Shown here: positions 46,748 through 56,495 of the stretch, piece by piece
How the letters are laid out: every line of letters starts with the position of its first letter
How positions within the stretch are numbered: the stretch's first letter is position 1
From: Ralstonia sp. SET104
GTDB taxonomy: Bacteria; Pseudomonadota; Gammaproteobacteria; Burkholderiales; Burkholderiaceae
Reading direction: 5' to 3'
DNA length: 64,000 bases
Assembly (NCBI RefSeq): GCF_003851545.1
Contig: NZ_BHVX01000009.1
Coordinates: forward strand, 1 to 64,000
The notes under the pieces: generated by a model
Told to the model about the DNA's origin: nothing
Seen by the model: the letters and a program-made list of their open reading frames with translations, nothing else
Database searches by the model: none
Made by a program: the position numbers and the translations under genes

Positions 46748-46977
46748 GCCGCAACCCGATCGAACGCTGCATCCGGGACAGCCTGGATACGTACTACCGC
46801 GACCTGGACGGCGAGAACCCGTCCAACGTCTACGACATGGTGCTGCAGGCCATTGAACGGCCGCTGTTGGAAACCGTGATGGCATGGGCTTCCAACAACC
46901 AGTCGCAGGCGGCCGACTACCTCGGCATCAACCGCAACACGCTGCGCAAGAAGTTGCAGCAGCACGGCCTCATCTGA
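46744..46977 (+). CDS. fis: Fis-family DNA-binding protein
   Basis: A 77-residue Fis-type protein with the C-terminal helix-turn-helix NQSQAADYLGINRNTLRKKLQQHGLI. Shorter than E. coli Fis (98 aa), as in other betaproteobacteria, because the N-terminal beta-hairpin arm that contacts invertases is missing. It is translationally coupled to dusB (ATGA) and would act in nucleoid organisation and promoter activation. Confidence 0.95.
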   Translation: MSRNPIERCIRDSLDTYYRDLDGENPSNVYDMVLQAIERPLLETVMAWASNNQSQAADYLGINRNTLRKKLQQHGLI

Positions 46978-47064
46978 GGCTGCGGGCCGGCCTTTGAATC
47001 GATTTCCTTTCTGACGGCGCCTAAGACCAACCTGGTGCCCTACCCGCCCACCGGCGTTTCCACC

Positions 47065-48639
47065 ATGATCCAGCAAGCCCTGCTTTCCGTTTCCGACAAG
47101 ACCGGCATCGTCGACTTTGCCCGTGCCCTGCACGGCGCAGGCGTCAAGCTCCTCTCCACCGGCGGCACCGCCAAGCTGCTCGCCGAATCGGGCCTGCCCG
47201 TGACGGAAGTGGCCGACTACACAGGCTTTCCGGAAATGCTCGACGGCCGCGTCAAGACGCTGCACCCGAAAGTGCACGGTGGCATCCTGGCCCGCCGCGA
47301 CCTGCCCGAGCACATGGCTGCGCTGGCTGAACACAGCATCCCGACCATCGACCTGCTGGTGGTGAACCTGTACCCGTTCCAGCAGACCGTCGCCAAGGAC
47401 GAATGCTCGCTGGCCGACGCCATCGAGAACATCGACATCGGCGGCCCGACCATGCTGCGCTCGGCAGCCAAGAACCACCGCGACGTGACGGTCATCGTTG
47501 ATCCGGCCGACTACGCCACCGTGCTGGCCGAAATGCAAGCCAACAACAACACGGTTGGCTTTGAGACCAACTTCATGCTCGCCAAGAAGGTGTTCGCGCA
47601 CACCGCGCAGTACGACGGCGCCATCACCAACTACCTGACGAGCCTGGGCGCCGACAAGTCGCACAGCACGCGCAGCGCCTATCCGCAGACGCTGAACCTG
47701 GCCTTCGACAAGGTGCAGGAAATGCGCTACGGCGAAAACCCGCATCAGTCCGCCGCCTTCTACCGCGACCTGAAGGCCGTGAACGGCGCGCTCGCCAACT
47801 ACAAGCAACTGCAGGGCAAGGAGCTGTCGTACAACAACATCGCCGACGCCGATGCCGCGTGGGAATGCGTGAAGTCGTTCGATGCGGCCAAGGGCGCCGC
47901 GTGCGTGATCATCAAGCACGCCAACCCGTGCGGCGTGGCCATCGGCGGCACCGCGCAGGAAGCGTACGAAAAGGCGTTCAAGACGGATTCGACCTCGGCC
48001 TTCGGCGGCATCATCGCCTTCAACGTGCCGCTGGATGAGGCTGCCGCACAGGTGGTGGCCAAGCAGTTCGTGGAAGTGCTGATCGCCCCGGGCTTCACGG
48101 AAGGCGCACGTGCGGTGTTCGCGGCCAAGCAGAACGTGCGCGTGCTGGAAATCCCGCTCGGCAACGGCATCAACGCCTACGACTTCAAGCGCGTGGGCGG
48201 CGGCCTGCTGGTGCAGAGCCCGGACGCCAAGAACGTGCAGCCGAGCGAGTTGCGCGTGGTCACCAAGCGCCACCCGACGCCGAAGGAAATGGACGACCTG
48301 ATGTTCGCCTGGCGCGTCGCCAAGTTCGTCAAGTCGAACGCCATTGTGTTCTGCGGCGGTGGCATGACGCTGGGCGTGGGCGCCGGCCAGATGAGCCGCG
48401 TCGATTCGGCACGCATTGCCAGCATCAAGGCGCAGAACGCGGGCCTGACGCTCGCCGGTTCGGCCGTGGCGTCGGACGCGTTCTTCCCATTCCGCGACGG
48501 CCTGGACGTGGTGGTCGATGCCGGCGCCTCGTGCGTGATCCAGCCGGGCGGCTCGGTGCGCGACGACGAAGTGATCGCCGCCGCCGATGAGCGCAACGTG
48601 GCCATGATCTTCACCGGCACGCGCCACTTCCGCCACTAA
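47065..48639 (+). CDS. purH: Bifunctional AICAR formyltransferase/IMP cyclohydrolase PurH
   Basis: A 524-residue enzyme for the last two steps of IMP synthesis. The N-terminal MGS-like cyclohydrolase ([44 protein letters not shown]) is followed by the transformylase with [10 protein letters not shown] chose the ATG at 47065 ([14 protein letters not shown]) over a GTG at 47035. A strong terminator lies 35 bp after the stop. Confidence 0.97.
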   Translation: MIQQALLSVSDKTGIVDFARALHGAGVKLLSTGGTAKLLAESGLPVTEVADYTGFPEMLDGRVKTLHPKVHGGILARRDLPEHMAALAEHSIPTIDLLVVNLYPFQQTVAKDECSLADAIENIDIGGPTMLRSAAKNHRDVTVIVDPADYATVLAEMQANNNTVGFETNFMLAKKVFAHTAQYDGAITNYLTSLGADKSHSTRSAYPQTLNLAFDKVQEMRYGENPHQSAAFYRDLKAVNGALANYKQLQGKELSYNNIADADAAWECVKSFDAAKGAACVIIKHANPCGVAIGGTAQEAYEKAFKTDSTSAFGGIIAFNVPLDEAAAQVVAKQFVEVLIAPGFTEGARAVFAAKQNVRVLEIPLGNGINAYDFKRVGGGLLVQSPDAKNVQPSELRVVTKRHPTPKEMDDLMFAWRVAKFVKSNAIVFCGGGMTLGVGAGQMSRVDSARIASIKAQNAGLTLAGSAVASDAFFPFRDGLDVVVDAGASCVIQPGGSVRDDEVIAAADERNVAMIFTGTRHFRH

Positions 48640-48673
48640 ACGGTCACGAAACAGCACGGCCGCTCGACCGATC

Positions 48674-48716
48674 AAACGGGGCAAGGCGTAAACTGGCGCC
48701 TTGCCCCGTTTTTATT
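48674..48716 (+). terminator. purH: Terminator of purH
   Basis: AAACGGGGCAAGGC (48674-48687) pairs perfectly over 14 bp with GCCTTGCCCCGTTT (48698-48711), followed by TTATTT. It separates purH from ruvC. Confidence 0.95.
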
Positions 48717-48732
48717 TCTGCTCACTTCCTTC

Positions 48733-49278
48733 ATGCGCATCCTCGGCATCGACCCCGGCCTTCGCACCACGGGTTTCGGCGTGCTTGAACGGCACGGCCA
48801 CAAGCTCGTCTACGTGGCCTCGGGCACGATCAAGAGCAACGGCAATGCCGACTTGTCCAGCCGTCTGAAGACGCTGTACGACGGCGTCTCCGAGTTGGTG
48901 AGCGTCTACCGGCCGAACTGCGCCGCCATCGAAAAAGTCTTCGTCAACGTCAACCCGCAATCGACGCTGCTGCTGGGCCAGGCGCGCGGCGCGGTGATCT
49001 GCGGACTGATGAGCGGCAACCTGCCGGTGTTCGAATACACCGCGCTGCAGCTCAAACAGGCCGTGGTCGGTTACGGCCGCGCCAACAAGGATCAGGTGCA
49101 GGAGATGGTCGTGCGCCTGCTCAACCTTGAAGGCAAACCCGGCTCGGATGCCTCCGACGCACTGGGCGTGGCGATCTGCCATGCGCATGGCGGTGAAACG
49201 CTCGCCGCCATGGCGGGCCTGGCGCCGCAGCTTGCGCAGAAGGGGCTGCGTGTGCGGCGCGGGCGGTTGGTCGGCTGA
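48733..49278 (+). CDS. ruvC: Holliday junction resolvase RuvC
   Basis: A 181-residue nuclease that resolves Holliday junctions moved by RuvAB. Catalytic acidic residues are in [16 protein letters not shown] (Asp7), AAIEKVFVN (Glu) and [16 protein letters not shown] (two Asp). Typical length. ruvC-ruvA-ruvB are in the usual order here, with 92 bp before ruvA. Confidence 0.97.
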   Translation: MRILGIDPGLRTTGFGVLERHGHKLVYVASGTIKSNGNADLSSRLKTLYDGVSELVSVYRPNCAAIEKVFVNVNPQSTLLLGQARGAVICGLMSGNLPVFEYTALQLKQAVVGYGRANKDQVQEMVVRLLNLEGKPGSDASDALGVAICHAHGGETLAAMAGLAPQLAQKGLRVRRGRLVG

Positions 49279-49370
49279 TTCAATCAACACCCTCAGCGCC
49301 CCTCACCTTCAAGCACTGAGGTGCGCGCCGCATCGGCTACACTGCGCTCCGTTTTGGAGGAACTTCACCC

Positions 49371-49952
49371 ATGATCGGACGCATCGCCGGGACGCTGATC
49401 GAAAAGAACCCGCCGCACCTGCTGGTCGACTGCCACGGCGTCGGCTACGAGATCGACGTGCCGATGAGCACGTTCTACAACCTGCCCGCCACCGGCGAGA
49501 AGGTCGTGCTGTTGACCCAGCAGATCGTGCGCGAGGATGCGCACCTGCTCTACGGCTTCGGCACCGCCGCCGAGCGCGAAACCTTCCGCCAGCTCATCAA
49601 GATTTCGGGCATCGGCGCGCGCATTGCGCTGGCGGTGCTGTCGGGCATGTCGGTGGCCGAACTCGCACAGGCTGTCACGCTGCAGGAAGCTGGGCGGCTC
49701 ACACGCATTCCGGGCATCGGCAAAAAAACGGCTGAACGCCTGCTGCTCGAACTCAAGGGCAAGCTGGGCGCCGATCTGGGTGCGGTACCGGGCGGGCCTG
49801 CCGTGTCGGATGACGCCGTGGACGTGCTCAACGCCCTGCTGGCGTTGGGGTATTCCGACAAGGAAGCGGCACTCGCCATCAAACAGGTGCCGGCCGGCAC
49901 GGGCGTGTCGGAGGGCATCAAGCTGGCGCTCAAGGCGCTCTCAAAGGGCTGA
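49371..49952 (+). CDS. ruvA: Holliday junction branch migration protein RuvA
   Basis: A 193-residue junction-binding protein. An N-terminal OB fold ([23 protein letters not shown] region) is followed by two helix-hairpin-helix motifs ([18 protein letters not shown] and [19 protein letters not shown]) and a C-terminal RuvB-binding domain. TTTTGGAGGA precedes the ATG. ruvB follows 73 bp later. Confidence 0.97.
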   Translation: MIGRIAGTLIEKNPPHLLVDCHGVGYEIDVPMSTFYNLPATGEKVVLLTQQIVREDAHLLYGFGTAAERETFRQLIKISGIGARIALAVLSGMSVAELAQAVTLQEAGRLTRIPGIGKKTAERLLLELKGKLGADLGAVPGGPAVSDDAVDVLNALLALGYSDKEAALAIKQVPAGTGVSEGIKLALKALSKG

Positions 49953-50025
49953 CGCCCGGGCAGCGGCGAGGCGGTAAAATGGTCCGTTCGCGCGCGGCAC
50001 CCTCTGCCCGCGCCGCCTTCCCGTC

Positions 50026-51102
50026 ATGATCGAAACCGACAAGCTCGCCGCCAAGGCCGTCTCTGCTGAACGCCTGATTTCAGCCTCCCCCGCCTCCCCC
50101 AACGAGGAGGCGTTCGAGCGCGCACTGCGCCCCAAGCTGCTTGACGAATATGTCGGCCAGGAAAAGGTGCGCGGCCAGCTCGACATCTTCATGACGGCGG
50201 CCAAGAACCGCAGCGAAGCGCTGGACCACGTACTGCTGTTCGGCCCGCCGGGCCTGGGCAAGACAACGCTGGCGCACATCATTGCGCGCGAGATGGGCGT
50301 CAACCTGCGCCAGACCTCCGGCCCCGTGCTGGAGCGCCCCGGCGATCTGGCGGCGCTGCTCACCAACCTTGAAGCCAACGACGTTCTCTTCATCGACGAG
50401 ATCCACCGGCTCTCGCCCGTGGTGGAGGAAATCCTGTACCCGGCGCTGGAGGACTACCAGATCGACATCATGATCGGCGAGGGCCCGGCGGCGCGCTCGG
50501 TCAAGCTCGATCTGCAGCCGTTCACGCTGGTAGGGGCCACCACGCGCGCCGGCATGCTGACCAACCCGCTGCGCGACCGCTTCGGCATCGTCGCGCGGCT
50601 GGAGTTCTACACGCCGGCTGAGCTGGCGAAGATCGTCAAGCGTTCGGCCGGTCTGCTCAATGCACACATTGTGGACGCGGGCGCGCTGGAAATCGCCAAG
50701 CGCTCGCGCGGCACACCCCGTATCGCCAACCGCCTGCTGCGCCGCGTGCGTGACTTTGCCGAAGTGAAAGCCGATGGCGTCATCACCCGCGAGGTGGCCG
50801 ACGCCGCGCTGGCCATGCTCGACGTGGATGCCGTCGGCTTCGACCTGATGGATCGCAAGCTGCTCGAAGCGATCCTGCACAAGTTCAACGGCGGGCCGGT
50901 CGGCGTTGACAACCTGGCCGCCGCCATTGGCGAAGAGCGCGACACGATTGAAGACGTGCTCGAGCCGTACCTGATCCAGCAGGGCTACCTGCAACGCACG
51001 CCGCGCGGGCGCGTGGCCACGGCCTCGGCGTACCAGCACTTCGGGCTGGGCGCCCCCAAGAGCGGGCCTGTGCGTGAGCTCTGGGACGACAACAACAACT
51101 AA
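50026..51102 (+). CDS. ruvB: Holliday junction helicase motor RuvB
   Basis: A 358-residue AAA+ ATPase. Walker A GPPGLGKT is at residues 73-80 and the Walker B block is [14 protein letters not shown]. Sensor and arginine-finger regions ([18 protein letters not shown]) and the C-terminal winged helix ([20 protein letters not shown]) follow. TAAAAT in GCGGTAAAATGG (49974-49979) is a possible -10 box, 47 bp before the start. Confidence 0.97.
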   Translation: MIETDKLAAKAVSAERLISASPASPNEEAFERALRPKLLDEYVGQEKVRGQLDIFMTAAKNRSEALDHVLLFGPPGLGKTTLAHIIAREMGVNLRQTSGPVLERPGDLAALLTNLEANDVLFIDEIHRLSPVVEEILYPALEDYQIDIMIGEGPAARSVKLDLQPFTLVGATTRAGMLTNPLRDRFGIVARLEFYTPAELAKIVKRSAGLLNAHIVDAGALEIAKRSRGTPRIANRLLRRVRDFAEVKADGVITREVADAALAMLDVDAVGFDLMDRKLLEAILHKFNGGPVGVDNLAAAIGEERDTIEDVLEPYLIQQGYLQRTPRGRVATASAYQHFGLGAPKSGPVRELWDDNNN

Positions 51103-51124
51103 CACCCCACCCACCTCACCCGCC

Positions 51125-51835
51125 ATGACTGCCCCCAGTCCTCAGCGCAACTTCCGCTACTACGACTTCGTCATGGCCGCCTTCGTCACGGTGCTGCTGT
51201 GCTCGAACCTGATCGGCGCAGCCAAGGCGGCGCAGATCACGCTGCCGATTCTCGGGCCGGTCACGTTTGGCGCGGGCGTGCTGTTCTTCCCCATCTCGTA
51301 CATCTTTGGCGACATCCTCACCGAGGTGTACGGCTACGGGCGCGACCGCCGCGTGGTGTGGGCCGGCTTTGCCGCGCTGATCTTCGCGTCGTTCATGTCG
51401 CTGGTGGTGTTGGCGCTGCCGGTGGCGCCGTTCATGGCCGACTATCAGAAGAGCCTGAACGACGTGTTCGGCAACACGCCGCGCATCGTCGCCGGGTCGC
51501 TCATCGCGTTCTGGTGCGGCAGCTTCGCCAACAGCTACACGCTGGCGAAGATGAAGATCTACACGGAAGGGAAATGGCTGTGGACGCGCATTGTCGGCTC
51601 CACGGTGGTGGGCGAGGCGGTGGATTCGTCGCTGTTCTACGTGATCGCCTTCTACGGCATCTGGCCGCACGAACAGGTGCTGCGCGTGGCCATCGCGCAA
51701 TACATCCTCAAGACCGGCTGGGAGATCCTGGCAACGCCGCTCACCTACCGCGTCGTCGCCTTCCTCAAGCGCGCCGAAAACGAAGACTACTACGACCGCG
51801 ACACCGACTTCACGCCGTTCCGGCTGAAGGTGTAG
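51125..51835 (+). CDS. yhhQ: Queuosine precursor transporter (YhhQ family)
   Basis: A 236-residue membrane protein with about six helices (FVMAAFVTVLLCSNLIGAAK, VLFFPISYIFGDILTEVYGYG, ALIFASFMSLVVLAL, LFYVIAFYGIW and others). The VxxSNLI start and PxxYxxGDxLTEVYGY block are the YhhQ/QueT signature; E. coli YhhQ imports preQ0/preQ1. The start at 51125 lies 22 nt after ruvB, leaving no room for a preQ1 riboswitch. The downstream region is the phased repeat array. Confidence 0.9.
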   Translation: MTAPSPQRNFRYYDFVMAAFVTVLLCSNLIGAAKAAQITLPILGPVTFGAGVLFFPISYIFGDILTEVYGYGRDRRVVWAGFAALIFASFMSLVVLALPVAPFMADYQKSLNDVFGNTPRIVAGSLIAFWCGSFANSYTLAKMKIYTEGKWLWTRIVGSTVVGEAVDSSLFYVIAFYGIWPHEQVLRVAIAQYILKTGWEILATPLTYRVVAFLKRAENEDYYDRDTDFTPFRLKV

Positions 51836-51843
51836 CGCGTGGC

Positions 51844-52119
51844 GTTCCAGACTTCACGTTTGAGGTTCTGAACTCGGCGTGGTCGCGTTCCGGACCCCAC
51901 TGTTGAGGTTCGCAACCCCACATTCGGTGTTTCCGAACGCCATGCTCAAGGTTCAGAACGCGATGTTTGAAGTGCTGAACTCGGAGGTGTTGCGTTCAGA
52001 ACAACATGTTCCGAGTTCCGGACGCGGCGTTCGGGGTTCTGCACGCCGCAGTTGAGGTTCCGAACCCGACGCTTGCGGTTCCACACCCCGCGTACCGGGT
52101 TCCAAACCCAGCCAGCGGC
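51844..52119. repeat. 13-unit phased array of GTTCNGAAC-type palindromes, 21-22 bp period
   Basis: A 9-bp core of type GTTCNGAAC recurs with starts at 51844, 51865, 51887, 51908, 51930, 51951, 51972, 51994, 52015, 52036, 52057, 52078 and 52099. Steps are 21 bp nine times and 22 bp three times, mean 21.25 bp, i.e. two turns of B-DNA. Units 2, 6, 8 and 11 match the palindrome exactly; others differ by one to three bases. Spacers loosely share a GTTGAG or TTTGAG ending. The array fills the 290-bp gap between convergent yhhQ and the phosphatase gene. Short open frames through it give seven-residue repeats, but the 22-bp steps break the frame. Confidence 0.9.
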
Positions 52120-52125
52120 CCAGCG

Positions 52126-52806
52126 CTAGGGCACGCGGCGGTCCACCTCGTCGAGCACCAGCAAATCGAGGTGCGCGACATCGCCCCACTGCACCACGGT
52201 CAGTTGATGACCATCCGACGAAAGCCGATTGATGCTGGCGTTGCGCAATTCATGCTGACGCGGCTCGGCAAGCGTCATGGCGTTGGCGTGGCGATACAGG
52301 CAATCGAGCACGCCGCCGTGGCTCACCAGCGCGATGCGCTCGCCGGGGTGGCGGCGGATCAGGCGCAGGGCGGTTTGCACCGCGCGCGCATGGAATTCAG
52401 TGAGCGTTTCGCCGCCGGGTGGAGCGAACTCGGGCACACGGTTCTGCCACGCATCGAAGTCGGCCGGATGCTGCGCGGCGACTTCGGCGTAGGTCAGGCC
52501 TTCGAACTGGCCGTAGCAGCGCTCGCGCAGGCCGGCGTCATCGCGCACCGTGGCGCCAACTTCGTCCGCCAGCGCCTGCGCGGTCTGCTTCGCACGCGAC
52601 AGGTCGCTCGCATAGACGGCGTCAAACCGTTCGCGTGCAAGCGCGCGGCCCAGTTGCGTGGCTTGTTCCAGCCCCTGCGTATTCAGCGGCACGTCGAGCT
52701 GACCTTGCAGGCGGCGTTCGCGGTTCCAATCGGTCTCGCCGTGGCGCACGAGCACGATGTGGGTGATCTGCGGCATCGGCATGGGAATGGCGGCGGCGCG
52801 TGGCAT
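52126..52806 (-). CDS. Histidine phosphatase family protein (phosphoglycerate-mutase-like)
   Basis: A 226-residue branch 1 histidine phosphatase. The nucleophile motif LVRHGETDWNRERRLQGQ (His near residue 20) and second His in LVSHGGVLDCLYRHA are intact, with the conserved Glu/Arg region GLRERCYGQFEGLTY. Could be a cofactor-independent sugar or nucleotide phosphatase such as GpmB or CobC; the substrate is not predictable. The start at 52806 lies 20 nt after the dtd stop, so it is the last gene of a tyrS-dtd-phosphatase unit; Met9 and Met11 are alternatives. Confidence 0.9.
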   Translation of the reverse strand: MPRAAAIPMPMPQITHIVLVRHGETDWNRERRLQGQLDVPLNTQGLEQATQLGRALARERFDAVYASDLSRAKQTAQALADEVGATVRDDAGLRERCYGQFEGLTYAEVAAQHPADFDAWQNRVPEFAPPGGETLTEFHARAVQTALRLIRRHPGERIALVSHGGVLDCLYRHANAMTLAEPRQHELRNASINRLSSDGHQLTVVQWGDVAHLDLLVLDEVDRRVP

Positions 52807-52825
52807 CACAGGGCTCTCAAACGTG

Positions 52826-53326
52826 TCAGACAGATTTGGCTGTTTCCGAAGCGGTGGCACGCGCAACTTGCGGCGCCACCTGCAACCAGAACGTGACCGG
52901 GCCATCGTTGACGAGCGACACTTTCATATCCGCGCCGAACTCGCCTGTGGCGACGATGGGGTGCTGCGCGCGAGCCCGCGCCACGAAATGCTCATACAGG
53001 CGGCGGCCGTCTTCCGGGGCAGCCGCAGGCGTGAAGCTCGGGCGCGTGCCGGATTTGGTATCCGCCGCCAGCGTGAACTGCGACACGACCAGCAAGCCAC
53101 CGGCCTGCCCGTTGCCGTCGATGTTGCGCACCGGCAGGTTCATCTTGCCCTGCGCGTCGGAGAACACCCGGTAGTTCAGCAGCTTTTCCAGCAAGCGATC
53201 GGCCTCGGCAGCACTGTCACCGCGTTCGGCGCACACGAGCGCGAGCAGACCCGGGCCGATCTCGCCGACCACACGGCCGTCGACACGCACAGCCGCCTGC
53301 GAGACGCGCTGGATCAGTCCAATCAC
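52826..53326 (-). CDS. dtd: D-aminoacyl-tRNA deacylase
   Basis: A 166-residue Dtd, freeing tRNAs charged with D-amino acids or glycine. Active-site motifs [17 protein letters not shown] and [12 protein letters not shown] are present. The C-terminus extends about 15 residues beyond E. coli Dtd. It overlaps the tyrS stop as ATGA, so it is coupled to the tyrosyl-tRNA synthetase, whose mischarging with D-Tyr it can correct. Confidence 0.95.
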   Translation of the reverse strand: MIGLIQRVSQAAVRVDGRVVGEIGPGLLALVCAERGDSAAEADRLLEKLLNYRVFSDAQGKMNLPVRNIDGNGQAGGLLVVSQFTLAADTKSGTRPSFTPAAAPEDGRRLYEHFVARARAQHPIVATGEFGADMKVSLVNDGPVTFWLQVAPQVARATASETAKSV

Positions 53327-54597
53327 TTCAGCACCACGCGGGCAAAGCGACGCTTGCCGACTTGCATCACGAACGTGCCGGCCTCAACCTTCAGCGCCTT
53401 GTCGCTGATGACGGTGCCGTCGATCTTCACGCCGCCCTGCTCGATGTTGCGGTTGGCGTCCGACGTGGACGGGCACAGGCCGGCTTGCTTGAGCAGTTGC
53501 GCAATGCCCAGCGGCGCGCCCGACAGCTCGATCTGCGCAATGTCGTCCGGCACACCGCCGCGTGCGCGGTGGTTGAAGTCTTCCAGCGCGCGCTCGGCAT
53601 CGGCCTGGCTGTGGAAGCGCGCGACGATCTCCTGCGCCAGCATCACCTTGCAATCGCGCGGGTTGCGGCCCAGTACGATCTCCTGCTTCATCAGGTCGAT
53701 CTCGGCCAGCGGGCGGAACGACAGCAGCGTGTAGTACGTCCACATCAGGTCGTCGGAGATGCTCATCAGCTTGCCGAACATCTCGTTCGGCGCCTCGCTG
53801 ATGCCGACGTAGTTACCCTTGGACTTGGACATTTTCTCCACACCGTCCAGGCCCACCAGCAACGGCATGGTCAGGATGCACTGCGGTTCCTGGCCGTATT
53901 CCTTCTGCAGCTCGCGGCCGACCAGCAGGTTGAATTTCTGGTCGGTGCCGCCCAGCTCCAGATCGGACTTGAGCGCGACCGAGTCGTAGCCCTGCATCAG
54001 TGGGTAGAGGAATTCGTGCACCGAGATCGGCACGCCGGCCTTGTAGCGCTTGGTAAAGTCGTCGCGCTCCATCATGCGGGCCACGGTGTACTTGGCGGCC
54101 AGTTGGATGATGCCGCGCGCGCCCAGTGGGTCGCACCATTCGCTGTTGTAGCGGATCTCGGTCTTGCTCGGGTCCAGCACCATGCTGGCCTGGCGGTAGT
54201 AGGTCTGCGCGTTGGTCTCGATCTGCTCACGTGTGAGCGGCGGGCGCGTGGCGTTGCGGCCGGACGGGTCGCCAATGGTCGAGGTGAAATCGCCGATCAG
54301 GAAGATCACCTGGTGGCCAAGGTCCTGCAACTGGCGCATCTTGTTGAGCACCACGGTGTGGCCGATATGGATGTCGGGCGCGGTCGGGTCCAGGCCCAGC
54401 TTGATGCGCAGCGGCACGCCGGTGGCGGCGCTCTTGGCCAGCTTCTGCTCCCACTCGGCGGCGATCAGCAGTTCGTCGCAGCCGCGCAGCGAGACTTCCA
54501 TCGCGTGCGCCACCTCCGGCGTGACCGGATACTTGGGTTTGCCCGGCGTGGCGCTATCAGAAGCGGGGGAAGCGGCGGAAGTGGCAGATGCAGTCAT
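53323..54597 (-). CDS. tyrS: Tyrosyl-tRNA synthetase
   Basis: A 424-residue class I synthetase. The HIGH motif is [14 protein letters not shown], the KMSKS motif is [12 protein letters not shown], and the C-terminal S4 RNA-binding domain is at the end ([26 protein letters not shown]). The pattern is of the TyrS group with an N-terminal linker of about 35 variable residues (Ser/Ala-rich). I chose the ATG at 54597; an upstream Met at 54627 has no family similarity. Divergent from anmK. Confidence 0.96.
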   Translation of the reverse strand: MTASATSAASPASDSATPGKPKYPVTPEVAHAMEVSLRGCDELLIAAEWEQKLAKSAATGVPLRIKLGLDPTAPDIHIGHTVVLNKMRQLQDLGHQVIFLIGDFTSTIGDPSGRNATRPPLTREQIETNAQTYYRQASMVLDPSKTEIRYNSEWCDPLGARGIIQLAAKYTVARMMERDDFTKRYKAGVPISVHEFLYPLMQGYDSVALKSDLELGGTDQKFNLLVGRELQKEYGQEPQCILTMPLLVGLDGVEKMSKSKGNYVGISEAPNEMFGKLMSISDDLMWTYYTLLSFRPLAEIDLMKQEIVLGRNPRDCKVMLAQEIVARFHSQADAERALEDFNHRARGGVPDDIAQIELSGAPLGIAQLLKQAGLCPSTSDANRNIEQGGVKIDGTVISDKALKVEAGTFVMQVGKRRFARVVLK

Positions 54598-54772
54598 GGC
54601 AAAAGGAAAAGTCACCGCGCCGCACATGAAAAACGGCGCGAACGGATCAACAATCAGGGAAACGGTGCGTGCACGATGGCCGACATCGATTCAAACGTGC
54701 CGGCCGCGCGATCCCGGGATTTTACCGTGATGTGCCCATTTGACCTGCCATTGCGCTGGTAAGCTGTCGCGC

Positions 54773-55927
54773 ATGAAGCATCCCAACGACACCCCTGCCC
54801 ACAGCGATCGCTACATCGGCCTGATGTCCGGCACCAGCCTGGACGGCGTCGATGGCGTGCTGGCGGACTTTTCCGGCGAACACCCGGCTGTGCTGGCCGA
54901 TGCGTACGTACCGTTCTCGCACGAGCTGCGCCAGCGCTTTCTGGACCTTCAGCACGCTGGCCACGACGAGATTCATCGCGAAGCGCTGGCCGCCAACGCG
55001 CTGGCCGCGGTCTACGCCGAATGCGTTGCCAAGCTGCTCGCCGCTACCGGCCTGACCGCCCACGACGTGCAGGCCATCGGCGCGCATGGGCAGACGATTC
55101 GCCATCAGCCTGGCGCGCACGATGGCATCGGTTACACGCGCCAGACCCAGCACCCCGCCGTGTTGGCCGAACGCACCGGCATCAACGTGATTGCGGACTT
55201 CCGCAGCCGCGACATCGCTGCTGGCGGCCAAGGCGCGCCGCTGGTGCCCGCGCTGCACCGCGCGCTGTTCGGCCTGCCCGATGCGTGGCGCGTGGTCTGC
55301 AACATCGGCGGCATCGCCAACCTGACCGTGCTGCCGCCGCAAGCGTGCGACGCGCGTGATGCCGTACTCGGCTTCGACTGCGGGCCCGGCAACGCGCTGA
55401 TGGACTACTGGGTCCACACGCACCAAGGCAGCCGCTATGACGCCGACGGCGCATGGGCCCGCACCGGCTGCATCGACGAAGTCCTGCTCGCGCGCCTGAA
55501 AGCCGAGCCGTTCTTCGCCGCGCCGCCGCCCAAGAGCACCGGCCGCGACCTGTTCAATCCGGCGTGGCTTCAACAGACGCTTGGCGATGCCCTCTGCGCC
55601 GCGCGCGCCGAAGATATCCAAGCGACGCTGCTGGCCCTCACCGCAGACGCCATCGCCGATGCCGTGCGTGCGCATGCGCCGCAGGCGACGTCACTGCTGA
55701 TCTGCGGTGGCGGCGCACGCAACGGCGCGCTGATGGCACGCATCGCGCAGCCATTGCCTGGCGTGCAAGTTGCCCCGACGGATGACTTCGGTGTGCCTGC
55801 GCATCAGGTGGAAGCACTGGCGTTTGCGTGGCTCGCTCGCCAATGTGTGCGCCGTGCCCACGGCAACCTGCGCAGTGCGACCGGCGCGTCGGGTGGCCGC
55901 ATTCTCGGCGCGATCTATCCGGCTTAA
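54773..55927 (+). CDS. anmK: Anhydro-N-acetylmuramic acid kinase AnmK
   Basis: A 384-residue kinase that opens and phosphorylates 1,6-anhydroMurNAc from recycled peptidoglycan. Signature GLMSGTSLDGVDGVL is at residues 16-30; later blocks are GAHGQTIRHQPG, GQGAPLVPALHRALF, VVCNIGGIANLTVL and GFDCGPGNALMDYWV. It complements AmgK and MurU elsewhere in the window. A bidirectional terminator follows. Confidence 0.95.
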   Translation: MKHPNDTPAHSDRYIGLMSGTSLDGVDGVLADFSGEHPAVLADAYVPFSHELRQRFLDLQHAGHDEIHREALAANALAAVYAECVAKLLAATGLTAHDVQAIGAHGQTIRHQPGAHDGIGYTRQTQHPAVLAERTGINVIADFRSRDIAAGGQGAPLVPALHRALFGLPDAWRVVCNIGGIANLTVLPPQACDARDAVLGFDCGPGNALMDYWVHTHQGSRYDADGAWARTGCIDEVLLARLKAEPFFAAPPPKSTGRDLFNPAWLQQTLGDALCAARAEDIQATLLALTADAIADAVRAHAPQATSLLICGGGARNGALMARIAQPLPGVQVAPTDDFGVPAHQVEALAFAWLARQCVRRAHGNLRSATGASGGRILGAIYPA

Positions 55928-55944
55928 GCACACAATCCGCAGGC

Positions 55945-55975
55945 AAAAAAAAAGCGCACCGAAGTGCGCTTTTTC
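55945..55975. terminator. Bidirectional terminator between anmK and erpA
   Basis: AAAAAGCGCAC (55949-55959) and GTGCGCTTTTT (55964-55974) form an 11-bp stem with a CGAA tetraloop. A-rich on the left and T-rich on the right gives U-tracts in both directions, fitting convergent anmK and erpA. Confidence 0.92.
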
Positions 55976-55993
55976 CTTTACAGCGATGCTGCG

Positions 55994-56368
55994 TCAGACC
56001 GAGAACGACGAGCCGCAACCACACGTGGTCGAAGCATTCGGGTTCTTGATGACGAACTGCGCGCCGTTGATGTCTTCCTTGTAGTCGATCTCGGCGCCCA
56101 CCAGATACTGATAGCTCATCGAGTCGATCAGGAGCGACACGCCATTCTTGGTCATGGTCGTATCGTCTTCGTTGGTCTCTTCGTCAAAGGTGAAGCCGTA
56201 CTGGAAGCCCGAGCACCCGCCGCCTTGCACGAACACGCGCAGCTTCAACTCCGGGTTACCTTCCTCTTCAATCAGTTGCTTGACCTTGTCCGCAGCGCTG
56301 TCGGTAAAGACCAGCGGAGCCGGAACCTCGTTCACATCGGGCGTGGCTGCCTGCGCGACTGCGTTCAT
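55994..56368 (-). CDS. erpA: Iron-sulfur cluster insertion protein ErpA
   Basis: A 124-residue A-type Fe-S carrier. The three ligand cysteines are in [13 protein letters not shown] and the C-terminal CGCGSSFSV. Length and the [20 protein letters not shown]-like region identify ErpA over IscA. It delivers [4Fe-4S] clusters to respiratory and isoprenoid enzymes. Apparently monocistronic, ending at the bidirectional terminator. Confidence 0.95.
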   Translation of the reverse strand: MNAVAQAATPDVNEVPAPLVFTDSAADKVKQLIEEEGNPELKLRVFVQGGGCSGFQYGFTFDEETNEDDTTMTKNGVSLLIDSMSYQYLVGAEIDYKEDINGAQFVIKNPNASTTCGCGSSFSV

Positions 56369-56495
56369 GAAAATCTCCTGTGGGAACGTCTGAAACTTGC
56401 CTGTATTTTAAGCGCAAGCTGCAAATCGTGCCGAAGCCCCGCGTTTCAAGTGGGCATTGTGCGGTGCGCCAGCAACGGCCCGGCGTACGATCTGG

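Noticed and set aside
46651-48684. Long open frame antisense to purH (about 677 codons)
   Set aside because: It is a codon-bias shadow of purH in GC-rich DNA; the translation is Arg/His/Val-rich with no family motifs.
51103-51124. preQ1 riboswitch before yhhQ
   Set aside because: Only 22 nt separate ruvB from the start codon, too short for the aptamer.
52057-52110. tRNA T-arm-like sequence (GGTTCCGAACCC)
   Set aside because: It is one unit of the tandem repeat; no acceptor, D or anticodon arms can be found around it.
51844-52119. CRISPR array
   Set aside because: Repeats are only 9 bp, degenerate and palindromic, spacers are about 12 bp, and no cas genes are nearby.
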